Below the pieces are notes generated by a model. It saw only the letters and a program-made list of their open reading frames with translations. It was not told the DNA's origin and did no database searches. Positions 6,787-15,096 of a stretch of DNA of 38,942 bases are shown one piece after another. The DNA is from Litorimonas sp964565335 (lineage in GTDB: Bacteria > Pseudomonadota > Alphaproteobacteria > Caulobacterales > Maricaulaceae), in contig CAZMEN010000023.1 in NCBI GenBank assembly GCA_964565335.1, forward strand, positions 1 through 38,942, written 5' to 3'. Within the stretch, counting starts at the first letter, position 1. Every line of letters starts with the position of its first letter. Made by a program: the position numbers and the translations under genes.

Positions 6787-7061
6787 AGGTTTTCGTTAAT
6801 TATAAATTTTTACAGTTTTTTTGATTTTAATTTTTAAAGTTTTGTTTCTTATAGATTTTTTTGTACAGTTTTCATCTTCCCGAAAACCGTTCGAAAACCG
6901 TATTGTCCAAGCTCTACTACGGTTTGGTCTTGCACCGCCCCAGGTTCAGCGCTTTTCACTAAACTTCGGGAGGCCAAAAACCGTCACCATAAAAAGTCAC
7001 TATAATGGAGTGCTGTTTTTTATGACTTGCGCCAAGGCGTCAGCCGCAAAGGAGGACTACT
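6787..7061. other. Non-coding AT-rich spacer with short repeats
   Basis: No convincing gene. The first 80 bases are T-rich on the plus strand. CGAAAACCGT occurs twice in a row (6881-6890 and 6892-6901) and AAAACCGT once more (6977-6984). AAACCGTA (6894-6901) can pair with TACGGTTT about 15 bases on. A plus-strand TATAAT at about 7000 has no recognisable -35. These may be operator sites or chance. Confidence 0.4.
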
Positions 7062-7892
7062 CTAATCTCGTAAAAGATCGTTCACACCTGTTTTCGACCG
7101 TGTTTTGGCATCGACCGTTTTCACAATTACGGCACAGTCCAAACTGTGACTGCCATCTTTCGCAGGGAGAGTCCCTGGAACAACGACGGAATAGGCTGGA
7201 ACCTCGCCAAAGCTAATCTCACCAGTATTGCGATTATAAATTTTTGTAGATTGAGAGATGAAAACACCCATTGCCAAAACGGACCCCTCGCGAACTATTA
7301 CGCCTTCTACGACTTCAGAGCGTGCACCAATAAAGCAATTATCTTCGATGATCGTTGGGTTAGCTTGCAGAGGTTCCAACACCCCGCCAATGCCCGTGCC
7401 AGCACTAATGTGGCAATCTTTTCCGACCTGTGCACAGGAACCGACCGAAGCCCAAGTATCAATCATTGTACCTTCGCCGACATAAGCGCCGAGATTGACA
7501 TAAGATGGCATTAAAACTGTATTCGGCGCAATGAAAGCCCCGCGCCGTACAGCGGCTGGGGGGACGGCGCGAATACCTGCTTTTGCGAAATCAGTGTCCG
7601 TCCATGTTGCAAATTTACTGGGGACTTTGTCATACCAATTGCCGCCCGCCGGACCGCCGGACATGACTTGATTGCTTTCCAATCTGAAACCCAGAAGGAC
7701 GGCTTTCTTAAGCCACTGATGCACGACCCAGTCACCGCCTTCTTCCTTGGAGGCTACGCGGTACGTACCGCTATCCAGACCCATAATTGCTGTTTCAATG
7801 GCGTCGCGCTGCTCACCCTTGGTATCGGGCGAGAGTGACCCTCTGTTATCCCAAGCCGCTTCAATGGCGGTTTCTAACTCAGCAATATTCAT
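7062..7892 (-). CDS. dapD: 2,3,4,5-tetrahydropyridine-2,6-dicarboxylate N-succinyltransferase
   Basis: Transfers succinyl from succinyl-CoA to tetrahydrodipicolinate in lysine and meso-diaminopimelate synthesis, feeding peptidoglycan. The 276-residue product has the expected length. It carries the left-handed beta-helix hexapeptide region (VLMPSYVNLGAYVGEGTMID and following, about 105-215) and the family motif GTGIGGVLEP. I chose the ATG at 7892 because it gives the usual MNIAELETAIEAAW start and has AAGGA 8 bases upstream. A longer frame to 7961 adds 23 unconserved residues. It may be transcribed alone, since the next gene upstream ends 118 bases away. Confidence 0.95.
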   Translation of the reverse strand: MNIAELETAIEAAWDNRGSLSPDTKGEQRDAIETAIMGLDSGTYRVASKEEGGDWVVHQWLKKAVLLGFRLESNQVMSGGPAGGNWYDKVPSKFATWTDTDFAKAGIRAVPPAAVRRGAFIAPNTVLMPSYVNLGAYVGEGTMIDTWASVGSCAQVGKDCHISAGTGIGGVLEPLQANPTIIEDNCFIGARSEVVEGVIVREGSVLAMGVFISQSTKIYNRNTGEISFGEVPAYSVVVPGTLPAKDGSHSLDCAVIVKTVDAKTRSKTGVNDLLRD

Positions 7893-8009
7893 GTCAGCAT
7901 CCTTGATAAATCGCGGGCAACATAGTCCCACGGCGGACTGAGTCAATTCCCGACATTTCAAAAATAATCGGAACCCCTCTAAATTTAACAGATGTACGAA
8001 TGATGTACC

Positions 8010-8465
8010 CTAAGACCGTTTGAGTTTCTCTATAATTAAATGCAAAGCTTCTAAAAATCTTGACCTATCTCTGTCACTAAAAGGCGGCGGGCCGCCCAGG
8101 TTGGGCATATCTGCGCCGGCTCGTAAGTCCGCCATAATAGCACGGGTTGCTATCGCGCTCCCGATTGAATCCATGGTGAAGGCTTTCCCATTACTGCCTA
8201 AAACTTTTGACCCAGATTTTAGGCAACGCTCTGCTAGTAAAATATCAGCGGTAATAATCACCGAGCTCTCATTGGCGCGCTCGGCAATATAATCGTCTGC
8301 AGCATCAAAGGCATCGGAAACACAAACGAAATTTATAAGTGGTTCCCGTGGTACTCGTAGGAACGCATTACTAACCACTGTGACGGGTACTTTACAGCGG
8401 CGTGCCACTTTATAGGTTTCCTCCCGAACAGGGCAGGCATCAGCATCAATAAAAATAGAGGGCAT
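8010..8465 (-). CDS. YaiI/YqxD family protein (DUF188)
   Basis: A 151-residue protein with the DUF188 signature: IFIDADACPVREE at the N-terminus and DAADDYIAERA and ITADILLAERCL in the middle, which supply clustered acidic residues as in PIN-like nucleases. The terminal half contains GGPPPFSDRDRSRFLEAL, typical of the family. Members are widespread and uncharacterised; a nuclease role is a fold-based guess. It lies between dapD and a divergent lipoprotein gene, with no evident operon partner. Confidence 0.88.
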   Translation of the reverse strand: MPSIFIDADACPVREETYKVARRCKVPVTVVSNAFLRVPREPLINFVCVSDAFDAADDYIAERANESSVIITADILLAERCLKSGSKVLGSNGKAFTMDSIGSAIATRAIMADLRAGADMPNLGGPPPFSDRDRSRFLEALHLIIEKLKRS

Positions 8466-8559
8466 GTCACACCTTTGTGAGCGTGAAAGATTTCACTTTG
8501 GTTTCTTTACTCTATAGGAAGCCAAAAAGATAACACCGTAATTATCGAAAGTTTTTCTT

Positions 8560-9216
8560 ATGAGAATGATGCGTATTTTAGGGATGGTAGTATTTGCCGC
8601 ATTCTTAGCGGCCTGCGGCAGTGGCACACAAAGCGCGTCTGTTTTCAAAGAAGCAATCGATTATAGCACTATTCCCTCTTTGCCCAATTGTACGGAAGAA
8701 AAAGTCCGCACAGTGAAATATTTTCAGTGCAAGGACTCTCGTTCAATCTACGAGGCGGCCTTCGAAAAGGCGAAATCGGAAGGCAAACCGCTCATGGTGA
8801 CCTTTGGGTTTAATACCTGTCCTTATTGTTTAAGGCTCGACAAAGAAATTTACGATCCTGCCAACCCCATAAAAGCCGATGCCGTGACGCAATATTTATC
8901 ACGGGAAGCGGCGGCTACCTTGGGTGATTTAGAGGTTTTGACTGTCCGTCTTCATGCGCGTTCCGAACATGGCTTACGATTGGCAGATGATTTGGGAATC
9001 ACAGAGATGGCCCAGAGCCGTGGCTGGCATCGTGTGTGGTCGCCTTTCATAGTATTCGTCAATCCGCAAACAGGCGCGATGTCGAGTGAGAGCCTCTGGG
9101 AAGCGAAACAGAGTTATTGTGATTGGGCCGCCAGTATTGCTGTCTCGCTGGAGAAGAACGGAATGGTCAAACGTGGACGTCCGCAGACACCCCGTAAACG
9201 ATGTCCGAAAATTTGA
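8560..9216 (+). CDS. Thioredoxin-fold lipoprotein
   Basis: A 218-residue protein with a lipoprotein signal (LAAC, lipidated Cys19) and a thioredoxin-like domain at about 60-200. The redox motif is CPYC (87-90) within FGFNTCPYCLRLD, and a cis-Pro-like segment WSPFIVFVNP lies near 170. It resembles SoxW/Thioredoxin_7-type exported proteins. A role in reducing other envelope proteins, perhaps the exported Msr enzymes in this window, is possible but not shown. It converges on the metalloprotease gene with only 23 bp between the stop codons. Confidence 0.8.
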   Translation: MRMMRILGMVVFAAFLAACGSGTQSASVFKEAIDYSTIPSLPNCTEEKVRTVKYFQCKDSRSIYEAAFEKAKSEGKPLMVTFGFNTCPYCLRLDKEIYDPANPIKADAVTQYLSREAAATLGDLEVLTVRLHARSEHGLRLADDLGITEMAQSRGWHRVWSPFIVFVNPQTGAMSSESLWEAKQSYCDWAASIAVSLEKNGMVKRGRPQTPRKRCPKI

Positions 9217-9239
9217 TGAAGGGCTCTAAATGAGGCCCC

Positions 9240-11732
9240 TTATAAAGGGTCGCAATGCCAACAGGTCTCATATTGTCCTGCATTCAAATCTCCAAAGTCC
9301 AGACCACCCATCCCAATGGGTCCCCCCGGAGGCAAGGCCTCGGCTTCGGTTACAGGCGATTGTGGTAGGGCTGCGCGGTTTAAGTGCGCGTCAATTTGCG
9401 TGATGAGCCAAGCACCATGACCCGACCCCGATTTTTTTAAATCGGATTGAATACGCCGCAAAGCGCGATCCGTTCTCGCTTTGACACTTGGCGAAACGTC
9501 CTTTTGAGACAAATCCATAAGGGCGAAAGCAAAGCGCGCTTGCACGGATTTTGCAATCTCGCCTTCGCGTCCTTGGGGAGGGGTCTGCATCACACGTTGA
9601 TGAATATCGTCCAACAGCCCGGATAGTCCCAACTGAGCACTATCGCGCCGTTTCAACTCGATAAGTCGGGCTGCTCGTCGCGGATGCAGAAGTACATCAA
9701 ACGTCAAATCCGCAGCCGTATCCGCAGCGGCCGTGACGTCAAACGCTGGATAAGCAGAGCGTTTAAAAAGTTCGCGTTCACTATCGGCAATGGAATAGCT
9801 CACGAGTGACGGGCTTAATAGGTTTAGCGTATTATCAGACATGTCTAAAAATCGAGGGTCTAATGTGTCTAGAATGGCGTTCAATGCTGCACGCTGCCTA
9901 GACATATCGACGATATCCATAGCGGGCTGACCGTCGCCTTTGAGGCCATAATTAAATGAAACACCGCCAATCAACTTGCTCGCCGCGGCTGTTTGATACC
10001 GATGGTAGAGATAAATTGGAACGATCACTTTGTTCAGGTCAGAAACGGACTGGCCCTCTTGAATATTACGCAGGCCGAAATTTTTAAGCGCATAGTCACG
10101 AACCGCAATAGCGTCTTTTAAGCCCTCTACCGGATCGGCGCGATTATCCCAGACGTTCCCGAGTGGGTGGGCAGTGCCGACGCTGCGGGCGTCGCTATCG
10201 GCTACATAGGCCAAGCCCTTAGAAAGGGCATCCTGTACGAGGTCATCACGTTCCGCCTTAGAGAAATCACCATAGAGCCACGTTGCCGCAAATTTGTCCC
10301 ACGGCCCAACGCCGACTCCATAAGCTTTGCTGAAATCCAGTGCGCCGTCTTTCATGCGAATATCCGGCGCGGGGTAATCCATTACTGACCCTTTGCCATA
10401 AGTGCTGGCTGCAAAATTATGCGCAAAGCCTAGCGCATGACCAACCTCATGGGCGGAGAGTTGGCGAATGCGGGCGAGGGCCAGTTGCACGGGGTCATCT
10501 GCGGCGCCGCTATCGGTTTTGGTAACGCCCGCTAGCCCTTCGAAAATCATACGGTCTTGCCGTACGCGCAATGAGCCTAAATTCACATGACCTTTTAACA
10601 TTTCGCCTGTGCGCGGATCAGAGACCCCTCCACCATATGACCACCCCCGTGTTTGGCGGTGAACCCACTGAACAACATTATAACGAATATCGAGCGGATG
10701 TGCATCTTCTGGCAGCACCTCAACACGGTAGCCATCAGGATAGCCTGCCGCCACAAAAGCCTCTTTCCACCATTCCGCGCCTTCGATTAAGGCAGATAGC
10801 ATCGGTTCAGGTACGCCGCTATCGATGTAAAAGACAATCGGATTGATTGTTTTTCCCGCCGCGTCTTTTTCCAACCGATAACGCCGTGCTAAACGGGTCT
10901 CAATCGGCGCGGAAAGCGGGGCGCTATAATCATAATATACGCGTTCAATCGCGCCTGCACGGGGGTCAGATTTGAGCGGAGTATAACCCTCTTCGGGGAG
11001 GCGCACGAAGGAATGGTGCTGAATGAGTGTCGCGTCATTTCCGTTAGCGGCTGTGGTTGACACCTCGCGGCCCGGGTCGGCTGAGGTTAAAGTGAAGAAG
11101 ACGTCCATCTCTACATTGTCTGGGAAGGCAAAGACATTGGCCGTGTCAACAAACGTGCGATCTTGCGCAACTTTGAAACTGCCCTGTCCTCGGTCTTTTA
11201 AATATTGGACAAGTCCCAAGACGTCGCTTGTGAGAAAATCCGTCAGCTCAATGACGAGACCATCATTGTGATTTTTGCGAATATCTGCACTGGCTAAAAA
11301 TGACCGAGCGAAACTTTCCCTTACGGCGCGTTGTTCCAATGGATTTTCAGGAGAGGCGCGATAAGTAAGGTTTTCCGCTTCGATGATAATTTTGTCCCCA
11401 TAGCTGCGGAAAGTGACAATTTTCCCGCTATCACCCCAGCCGCGGTCCAGACCCACAGGGTTAGAGCCGAGACCCGCCGTCAGGCGAGCTGTATGGATGA
11501 AGCGCAAAATAACGCCATCTTCATCTGCTGCAGGGAGTTTCGCAAATACCTTATTACTGCCCTCATCAACATAGAGATCAATAAAGCCTGGACGGTAGTC
11601 GAGCCCAGATAATATGTCCCCGCTTGAATGCGTGCTTTGCGTATTGGGTGAGCAGGCCGATAGGGCCGTAACGGCACTCAGGCTTAATATGATGGTGCAC
11701 ACCGCGGACGACATCCAAGGGATAAAACGCAT
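9240..11732 (-). CDS. Exported zinc-dependent metalloprotease lipoprotein (DUF5117/DUF4953 type)
   Basis: An 830-residue protein with a lipoprotein signal (LSAC, lipidated Cys27). An N-terminal DUF5117-like region spans roughly 60-270. The catalytic domain has the extended metzincin zinc motif HEVGHALGFAH near residue 428 and a Met-turn-like GSVMDYP about 20 residues later. A long helical C-terminal region follows, ending GQYETCWHCDPL, where a CxxC could form a disulfide or bind metal. Substrates are unknown; a role in envelope or nutrient protein turnover is inference. It starts 75 bp from the sirtuin gene on the same strand and may share its transcript. Confidence 0.88.
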   Translation of the reverse strand: MRFIPWMSSAVCTIILSLSAVTALSACSPNTQSTHSSGDILSGLDYRPGFIDLYVDEGSNKVFAKLPAADEDGVILRFIHTARLTAGLGSNPVGLDRGWGDSGKIVTFRSYGDKIIIEAENLTYRASPENPLEQRAVRESFARSFLASADIRKNHNDGLVIELTDFLTSDVLGLVQYLKDRGQGSFKVAQDRTFVDTANVFAFPDNVEMDVFFTLTSADPGREVSTTAANGNDATLIQHHSFVRLPEEGYTPLKSDPRAGAIERVYYDYSAPLSAPIETRLARRYRLEKDAAGKTINPIVFYIDSGVPEPMLSALIEGAEWWKEAFVAAGYPDGYRVEVLPEDAHPLDIRYNVVQWVHRQTRGWSYGGGVSDPRTGEMLKGHVNLGSLRVRQDRMIFEGLAGVTKTDSGAADDPVQLALARIRQLSAHEVGHALGFAHNFAASTYGKGSVMDYPAPDIRMKDGALDFSKAYGVGVGPWDKFAATWLYGDFSKAERDDLVQDALSKGLAYVADSDARSVGTAHPLGNVWDNRADPVEGLKDAIAVRDYALKNFGLRNIQEGQSVSDLNKVIVPIYLYHRYQTAAASKLIGGVSFNYGLKGDGQPAMDIVDMSRQRAALNAILDTLDPRFLDMSDNTLNLLSPSLVSYSIADSERELFKRSAYPAFDVTAAADTAADLTFDVLLHPRRAARLIELKRRDSAQLGLSGLLDDIHQRVMQTPPQGREGEIAKSVQARFAFALMDLSQKDVSPSVKARTDRALRRIQSDLKKSGSGHGAWLITQIDAHLNRAALPQSPVTEAEALPPGGPIGMGGLDFGDLNAGQYETCWHCDPL

Positions 11733-11807
11733 ATGACTCTCCTCTACAAAATCGATAGAATGCGCGACTGCTTTTGTCGAGAGCCTTAGATATAAGAGAC
11801 GAAATTA

Positions 11808-12524
11808 TCAAAGTGAGGCAATGATGGATTTGGTCCAGGCAGGAACAATGTCTCCGGCTTTACCGAGGCGGCTCTCATCAAAAAGGTGTGTTCCTTGGCT
11901 GGGTTCTAAATTAAGCTCCAAGGTTGGGATGCCGTTTTTTTTGGCTTCACTGACAAGGCCCGCCGCAGGATACACCGCTCCGCTAGTGCCAATCGACACA
12001 AACAAATCGGCCTGTGATAGTGCCTTATCAATATTTTCCAAATGATAAGGCATTTCCCCAAACCAAACAATGTCTGGGCGCGGTCCAGTTTTAATATGAC
12101 AGGTCGGGCAAGTCATTTCGGGCGTCGCCGCCTCTTTCCACTCCCAGCGAGATTCGCAAAACTGACAGCGAAGCGATGTTAAAATGCCGTGCATATGAAT
12201 GACGTCTTGCGCCCCGCCGCGTTCATGTAAATCGTCCACGTTTTGCGTTATAAGTGTTAGCTCTCCTCCGTTCGCGCGAAGCGCTGCTTGCAGTTTTGCT
12301 AATGCTGTATGGGCAGGATTGGGCCTAACGGTCTTAAGCGCCGCTCGCCGTAAATTATAAAAATGGTGAACGAGGGCAGGGTTTTTGGCAAATCCTTTGG
12401 GGGTTGCGACCTGCTCGATAGGAAATTGCTCCCATAACCCACCTTCAGCACGGAATGTATCAATCCCACTTTCTGCACTGATACCTGCGCCCGTAAGGAT
12501 GACAATGTGAAGTCTTTCCGTCAT
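11808..12524 (-). CDS. cobB: Sir2-family NAD-dependent protein deacylase
   Basis: Removes acyl groups from lysines using NAD. The 238-residue protein has the sirtuin motifs GAGISAESGIDTFR (12-25), TQNVDDLHERGG (about 95) and catalytic HMHG. A zinc ribbon has paired cysteines (CQFC and CPTC), and IGTSGAVYPA lies near residue 180. The Tyr and Arg that mark desuccinylase-type class III sirtuins are suggested by NLRRAAL but I am not certain. Its ATG is only 9 bp from the ATG of the divergent phosphatase gene, so its promoter must lie within that gene. Confidence 0.93.
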   Translation of the reverse strand: MTERLHIVILTGAGISAESGIDTFRAEGGLWEQFPIEQVATPKGFAKNPALVHHFYNLRRAALKTVRPNPAHTALAKLQAALRANGGELTLITQNVDDLHERGGAQDVIHMHGILTSLRCQFCESRWEWKEAATPEMTCPTCHIKTGPRPDIVWFGEMPYHLENIDKALSQADLFVSIGTSGAVYPAAGLVSEAKKNGIPTLELNLEPSQGTHLFDESRLGKAGDIVPAWTKSIIASL

Positions 12525-12533
12525 AGTATCATT

Positions 12534-13010
12534 ATGCCCTCAATTTTATTCGTTTGTCTTGGAAATATTTGCCGCTCGCCGACAGCAGAAGCGGTTTTCC
12601 GCAAAAAGGTCGAATCGGACGGGCTGAACCAAGAACTAGATGTTCGAATTGAAAGCGCTGGTACATCTGCCGTGCATCAAGGCAGCGAACCTGATGAACG
12701 ATCTATCGAGGCCGGAGAAAACCGTGGTTATAGTTTTGATGGACAAAGTTCTCGGCCTGTGACGAAGCAGGATTTTTACGAGTTTGATTATATACTGGCG
12801 ATGGATGGCCAAAATATACGCGACCTTCTTCAGATAAAGCCGCGCGATGGCCGCACAGATCCGCAACTTTTTTTAGATTACGCCAAAAACAGCGACATTA
12901 AAGATGTCCCGGATCCTTATTATGGTGGGGCAAAAGGTTTTGATCGTGTTTTGGATTTAATCGAAGAGGCGAGTGACGGGTTGATTGAAGCGCTTAGCGC
13001 AAATTCATAG
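12534..13010 (+). CDS. Low-molecular-weight protein tyrosine phosphatase
   Basis: A 158-residue phosphatase with the P-loop VCLGNICRSP (nucleophile Cys8, CX5R) at the start and DVPDPYYGG near residue 124, which holds the general acid Asp. I chose the ATG at 12534 because the family starts about 3-8 residues before this P-loop; an upstream ATG at 12507 would overlap the divergent cobB. No Shine-Dalgarno site precedes it, so a leaderless message is possible. Substrates are unknown; in many bacteria such enzymes act on tyrosine kinases of polysaccharide export. Confidence 0.92.
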   Translation: MPSILFVCLGNICRSPTAEAVFRKKVESDGLNQELDVRIESAGTSAVHQGSEPDERSIEAGENRGYSFDGQSSRPVTKQDFYEFDYILAMDGQNIRDLLQIKPRDGRTDPQLFLDYAKNSDIKDVPDPYYGGAKGFDRVLDLIEEASDGLIEALSANS

Positions 13011-13069
13011 ACATTCTGTACTAATCGGACTAATAATCCCTCAAATTCTAACACTTAATCAGGTATGAC

Positions 13070-14056
13070 ATGAATAAAGGTTTAGTCACTGTTTTCGGCG
13101 GCTCCGGTTTTCTCGGGAAACATGTAATTCGGGCATTAGTGGCTGAGGGCTATCGCGTGCGTGTCCCCATGCGGCGTCCGCATACGGGAATGGATTTGAA
13201 AGTCATTGGTGGTGTTGGGCAGGTACAGCTAATGCAGGCTAATTTGCGGTTTGAGAAATCTGTCGCCCGCGCTGTCGAAGGGGCTGATGCCGTAATCAAC
13301 CTTGTCGCTGTTCTTTACGAAGAAGGTCAGCAGAGCTTTGAAGCCCTGCATGTGCGCGGCGCGGAAACTGTCGCGAAAGTCGCGGCTACTGCGGGTGTCA
13401 CAAATGTCGTTCATGTCTCGGCTATTGGGGCAGATAAAGACAGCGAAAGCGACTACGCTCGCACGAAAGGTGAGGGCGAAGACTATATGCGTCACCATGT
13501 GCCTACGGTAGACATCATGCGCCCTTCAATCCTATTTGGTCAGGAGGATGAGTTCTTCAACCGTTTTGCGGCTTTGTCTCAACTCGCGCCTGCCCTCCCT
13601 CTAATCGGCGGAGGCCATACCAAGCTCCAACCCGTCTATGTTGGGGATGTGGCTGAAGCCATAGTGAAAAAGATTGTAAAAGGCAGTGATGGCAAGACCT
13701 ATGAATTGGGCGGGCCGCGTATTTATTCCTTCAAAGAGTTACTGGTATATATGTTGGAGATTATTGCCAAAAAACGTTTCTTGGTTCCTGTGCCTTGGTT
13801 TGGCGCGAATTTAATGGGCTTTGCCGGAGAAATGTCAGGTGCCCTTCCTTTTGTGGCGCCGTTCTTAACGCGTGATCAAGTTAGAAATCTAAAATATGAT
13901 AATGTTGTTGCCGACAACGCGCTGAGCTTTTCCGATTTGGGTATATCGCCGGAGACAGTTGAGGCGATTGTGCCGCACTATTTGGTGAAGTACCGAAAAT
14001 ATGGGGAATTTCATCAGCCCGGTAAGGATAGCTGGCCGGAGGAAGCCGAGACTTAA
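13070..14056 (+). CDS. NDUFA9-like NAD(P)-binding protein (complex I-associated family)
   Basis: A 328-residue atypical short-chain dehydrogenase. The N-terminal Rossmann motif is GGSGFLGKHV (10-19), and the family-typical VINLVAVLYEEGQ and VVHVSAIGADKDSESDYARTK follow; the latter has S-x-Y-x-x-x-K spacing. These features match the alphaproteobacterial homologues of mitochondrial NDUFA9. Those may assist respiratory complex I or ubiquinone synthesis; their exact function is unsettled. It lies 59 bp after the phosphatase and may share its transcript. Confidence 0.88.
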   Translation: MNKGLVTVFGGSGFLGKHVIRALVAEGYRVRVPMRRPHTGMDLKVIGGVGQVQLMQANLRFEKSVARAVEGADAVINLVAVLYEEGQQSFEALHVRGAETVAKVAATAGVTNVVHVSAIGADKDSESDYARTKGEGEDYMRHHVPTVDIMRPSILFGQEDEFFNRFAALSQLAPALPLIGGGHTKLQPVYVGDVAEAIVKKIVKGSDGKTYELGGPRIYSFKELLVYMLEIIAKKRFLVPVPWFGANLMGFAGEMSGALPFVAPFLTRDQVRNLKYDNVVADNALSFSDLGISPETVEAIVPHYLVKYRKYGEFHQPGKDSWPEEAET

Positions 14057-14141
14057 AGTAATGTGAGACTTTACAAGAGCCCTTCCAAAACTGTGATGGG
14101 CTTATATAAACTATCACTGTAACTTCATCGAAAGGGATAAG

Positions 14142-15035
14142 ATGACAATCAGAACCGTATTATTATCAGGACTGGCCGCATTGGCTTTGACGGCGTGTGG
14201 CAATGCACAAATAAACGGCGATAATGCCGCAGAAGAGATCGTGGCCGTCGATGCCGCAAAGTTAGATGCCGTTTTGGCAACACAGAGCGATGCTGCCAAA
14301 GCCCGTTATGATGCCCGCAACCCTAAAGAAACGCTCAGCTTCTTTGGCATTGCGCCCGGTATGAATGTTGTCGAAGTTTTGCCAGGGGGAGGATGGTATA
14401 CAAAAATCCTGCTCCCTTACTTGGGTGAAGACGGGAAAGTCATCGGGGTGGATTACGCTCTTGAGATGTGGCCTGAATTTGGCGGATTTGCGACCCCTGA
14501 ATTTATTGAAAATAAGAAAACATGGCCGCAAGACTGGACAGTTAAAGCAAAAGAATGGGGCGAAAGCGGCACAGCGGATGTCACGGCTTTCGCTTTTGGT
14601 AGTCGCGATACATCTTTAGACGGCACAGCAGATGCTGTTCTCTATATTCGAGGCCTTCACAATCTATCGCGTTTCCAAGATGAGGGAGCTTATTTGACTA
14701 CGGCCTTGACGGATACTCATGCTTTACTGAAACCCGGCGGCATTGTGGGCGTTGTTCAGCATCAGGCCCGCGAAGACCGTGATGACGAATGGGCTGATGG
14801 TAATAATGGTTATCTTAAAAAATCAGCCGTCATCGCCGCCTTCGACGCAGCAGGGTTTGATTTGGTTGGCGAGAGCAGCATTAATGAAAACCCGAAAGAC
14901 CAAGCCAAAAAAGGCGACGTAGTCTGGCGCTTACCGCCTAGCTTGGGAACATCTCGAGAAGATCCCGAGCTTCGCGAGGAAATGAAGGCAATTGGCGAAA
15001 GTCATCGTATGACCCTGAAATTCAAGAAGCGCTAA
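14142..15035 (+). CDS. Exported methyltransferase-like lipoprotein
   Basis: A 297-residue protein with a lipoprotein signal (LTAC, lipidated Cys19) and a class I SAM-methyltransferase-like fold (about 65-260). GMNVVEVLPGGGWYTKILLPYLG resembles motif I, and IVGVVQHQARED is a later strand. It matches the group annotated as predicted methyltransferases that carry a signal peptide. Because SAM is not normally available outside the cytoplasm, the catalytic role of these exported forms is doubtful. An intrinsic terminator follows the stop. Confidence 0.82.
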   Translation: MTIRTVLLSGLAALALTACGNAQINGDNAAEEIVAVDAAKLDAVLATQSDAAKARYDARNPKETLSFFGIAPGMNVVEVLPGGGWYTKILLPYLGEDGKVIGVDYALEMWPEFGGFATPEFIENKKTWPQDWTVKAKEWGESGTADVTAFAFGSRDTSLDGTADAVLYIRGLHNLSRFQDEGAYLTTALTDTHALLKPGGIVGVVQHQAREDRDDEWADGNNGYLKKSAVIAAFDAAGFDLVGESSINENPKDQAKKGDVVWRLPPSLGTSREDPELREEMKAIGESHRMTLKFKKR

Positions 15036-15058
15036 ACGCATTTGAAATCATAAATTTG

Positions 15059-15088
15059 AAGGCGTTCCATAGGGACGCCTTTTTATTT
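15059..15088 (+). terminator. Rho-independent terminator after the methyltransferase-like gene
   Basis: A stem of AAGGCGT-TCC with GGG-ACGCCTT (one T-G wobble) and loop ATA is followed by TTTTTATTT on the plus strand. It ends 9 bp before the stop of the convergent ABC transporter gene. Confidence 0.85.
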
Positions 15089-15096
15089 GGGAGGAA

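Noticed and set aside
6821..7216. 131-codon frame on the plus strand
   Set aside because: It starts in T-rich spacer, has no ribosome site and runs antisense into the well-supported dapD.
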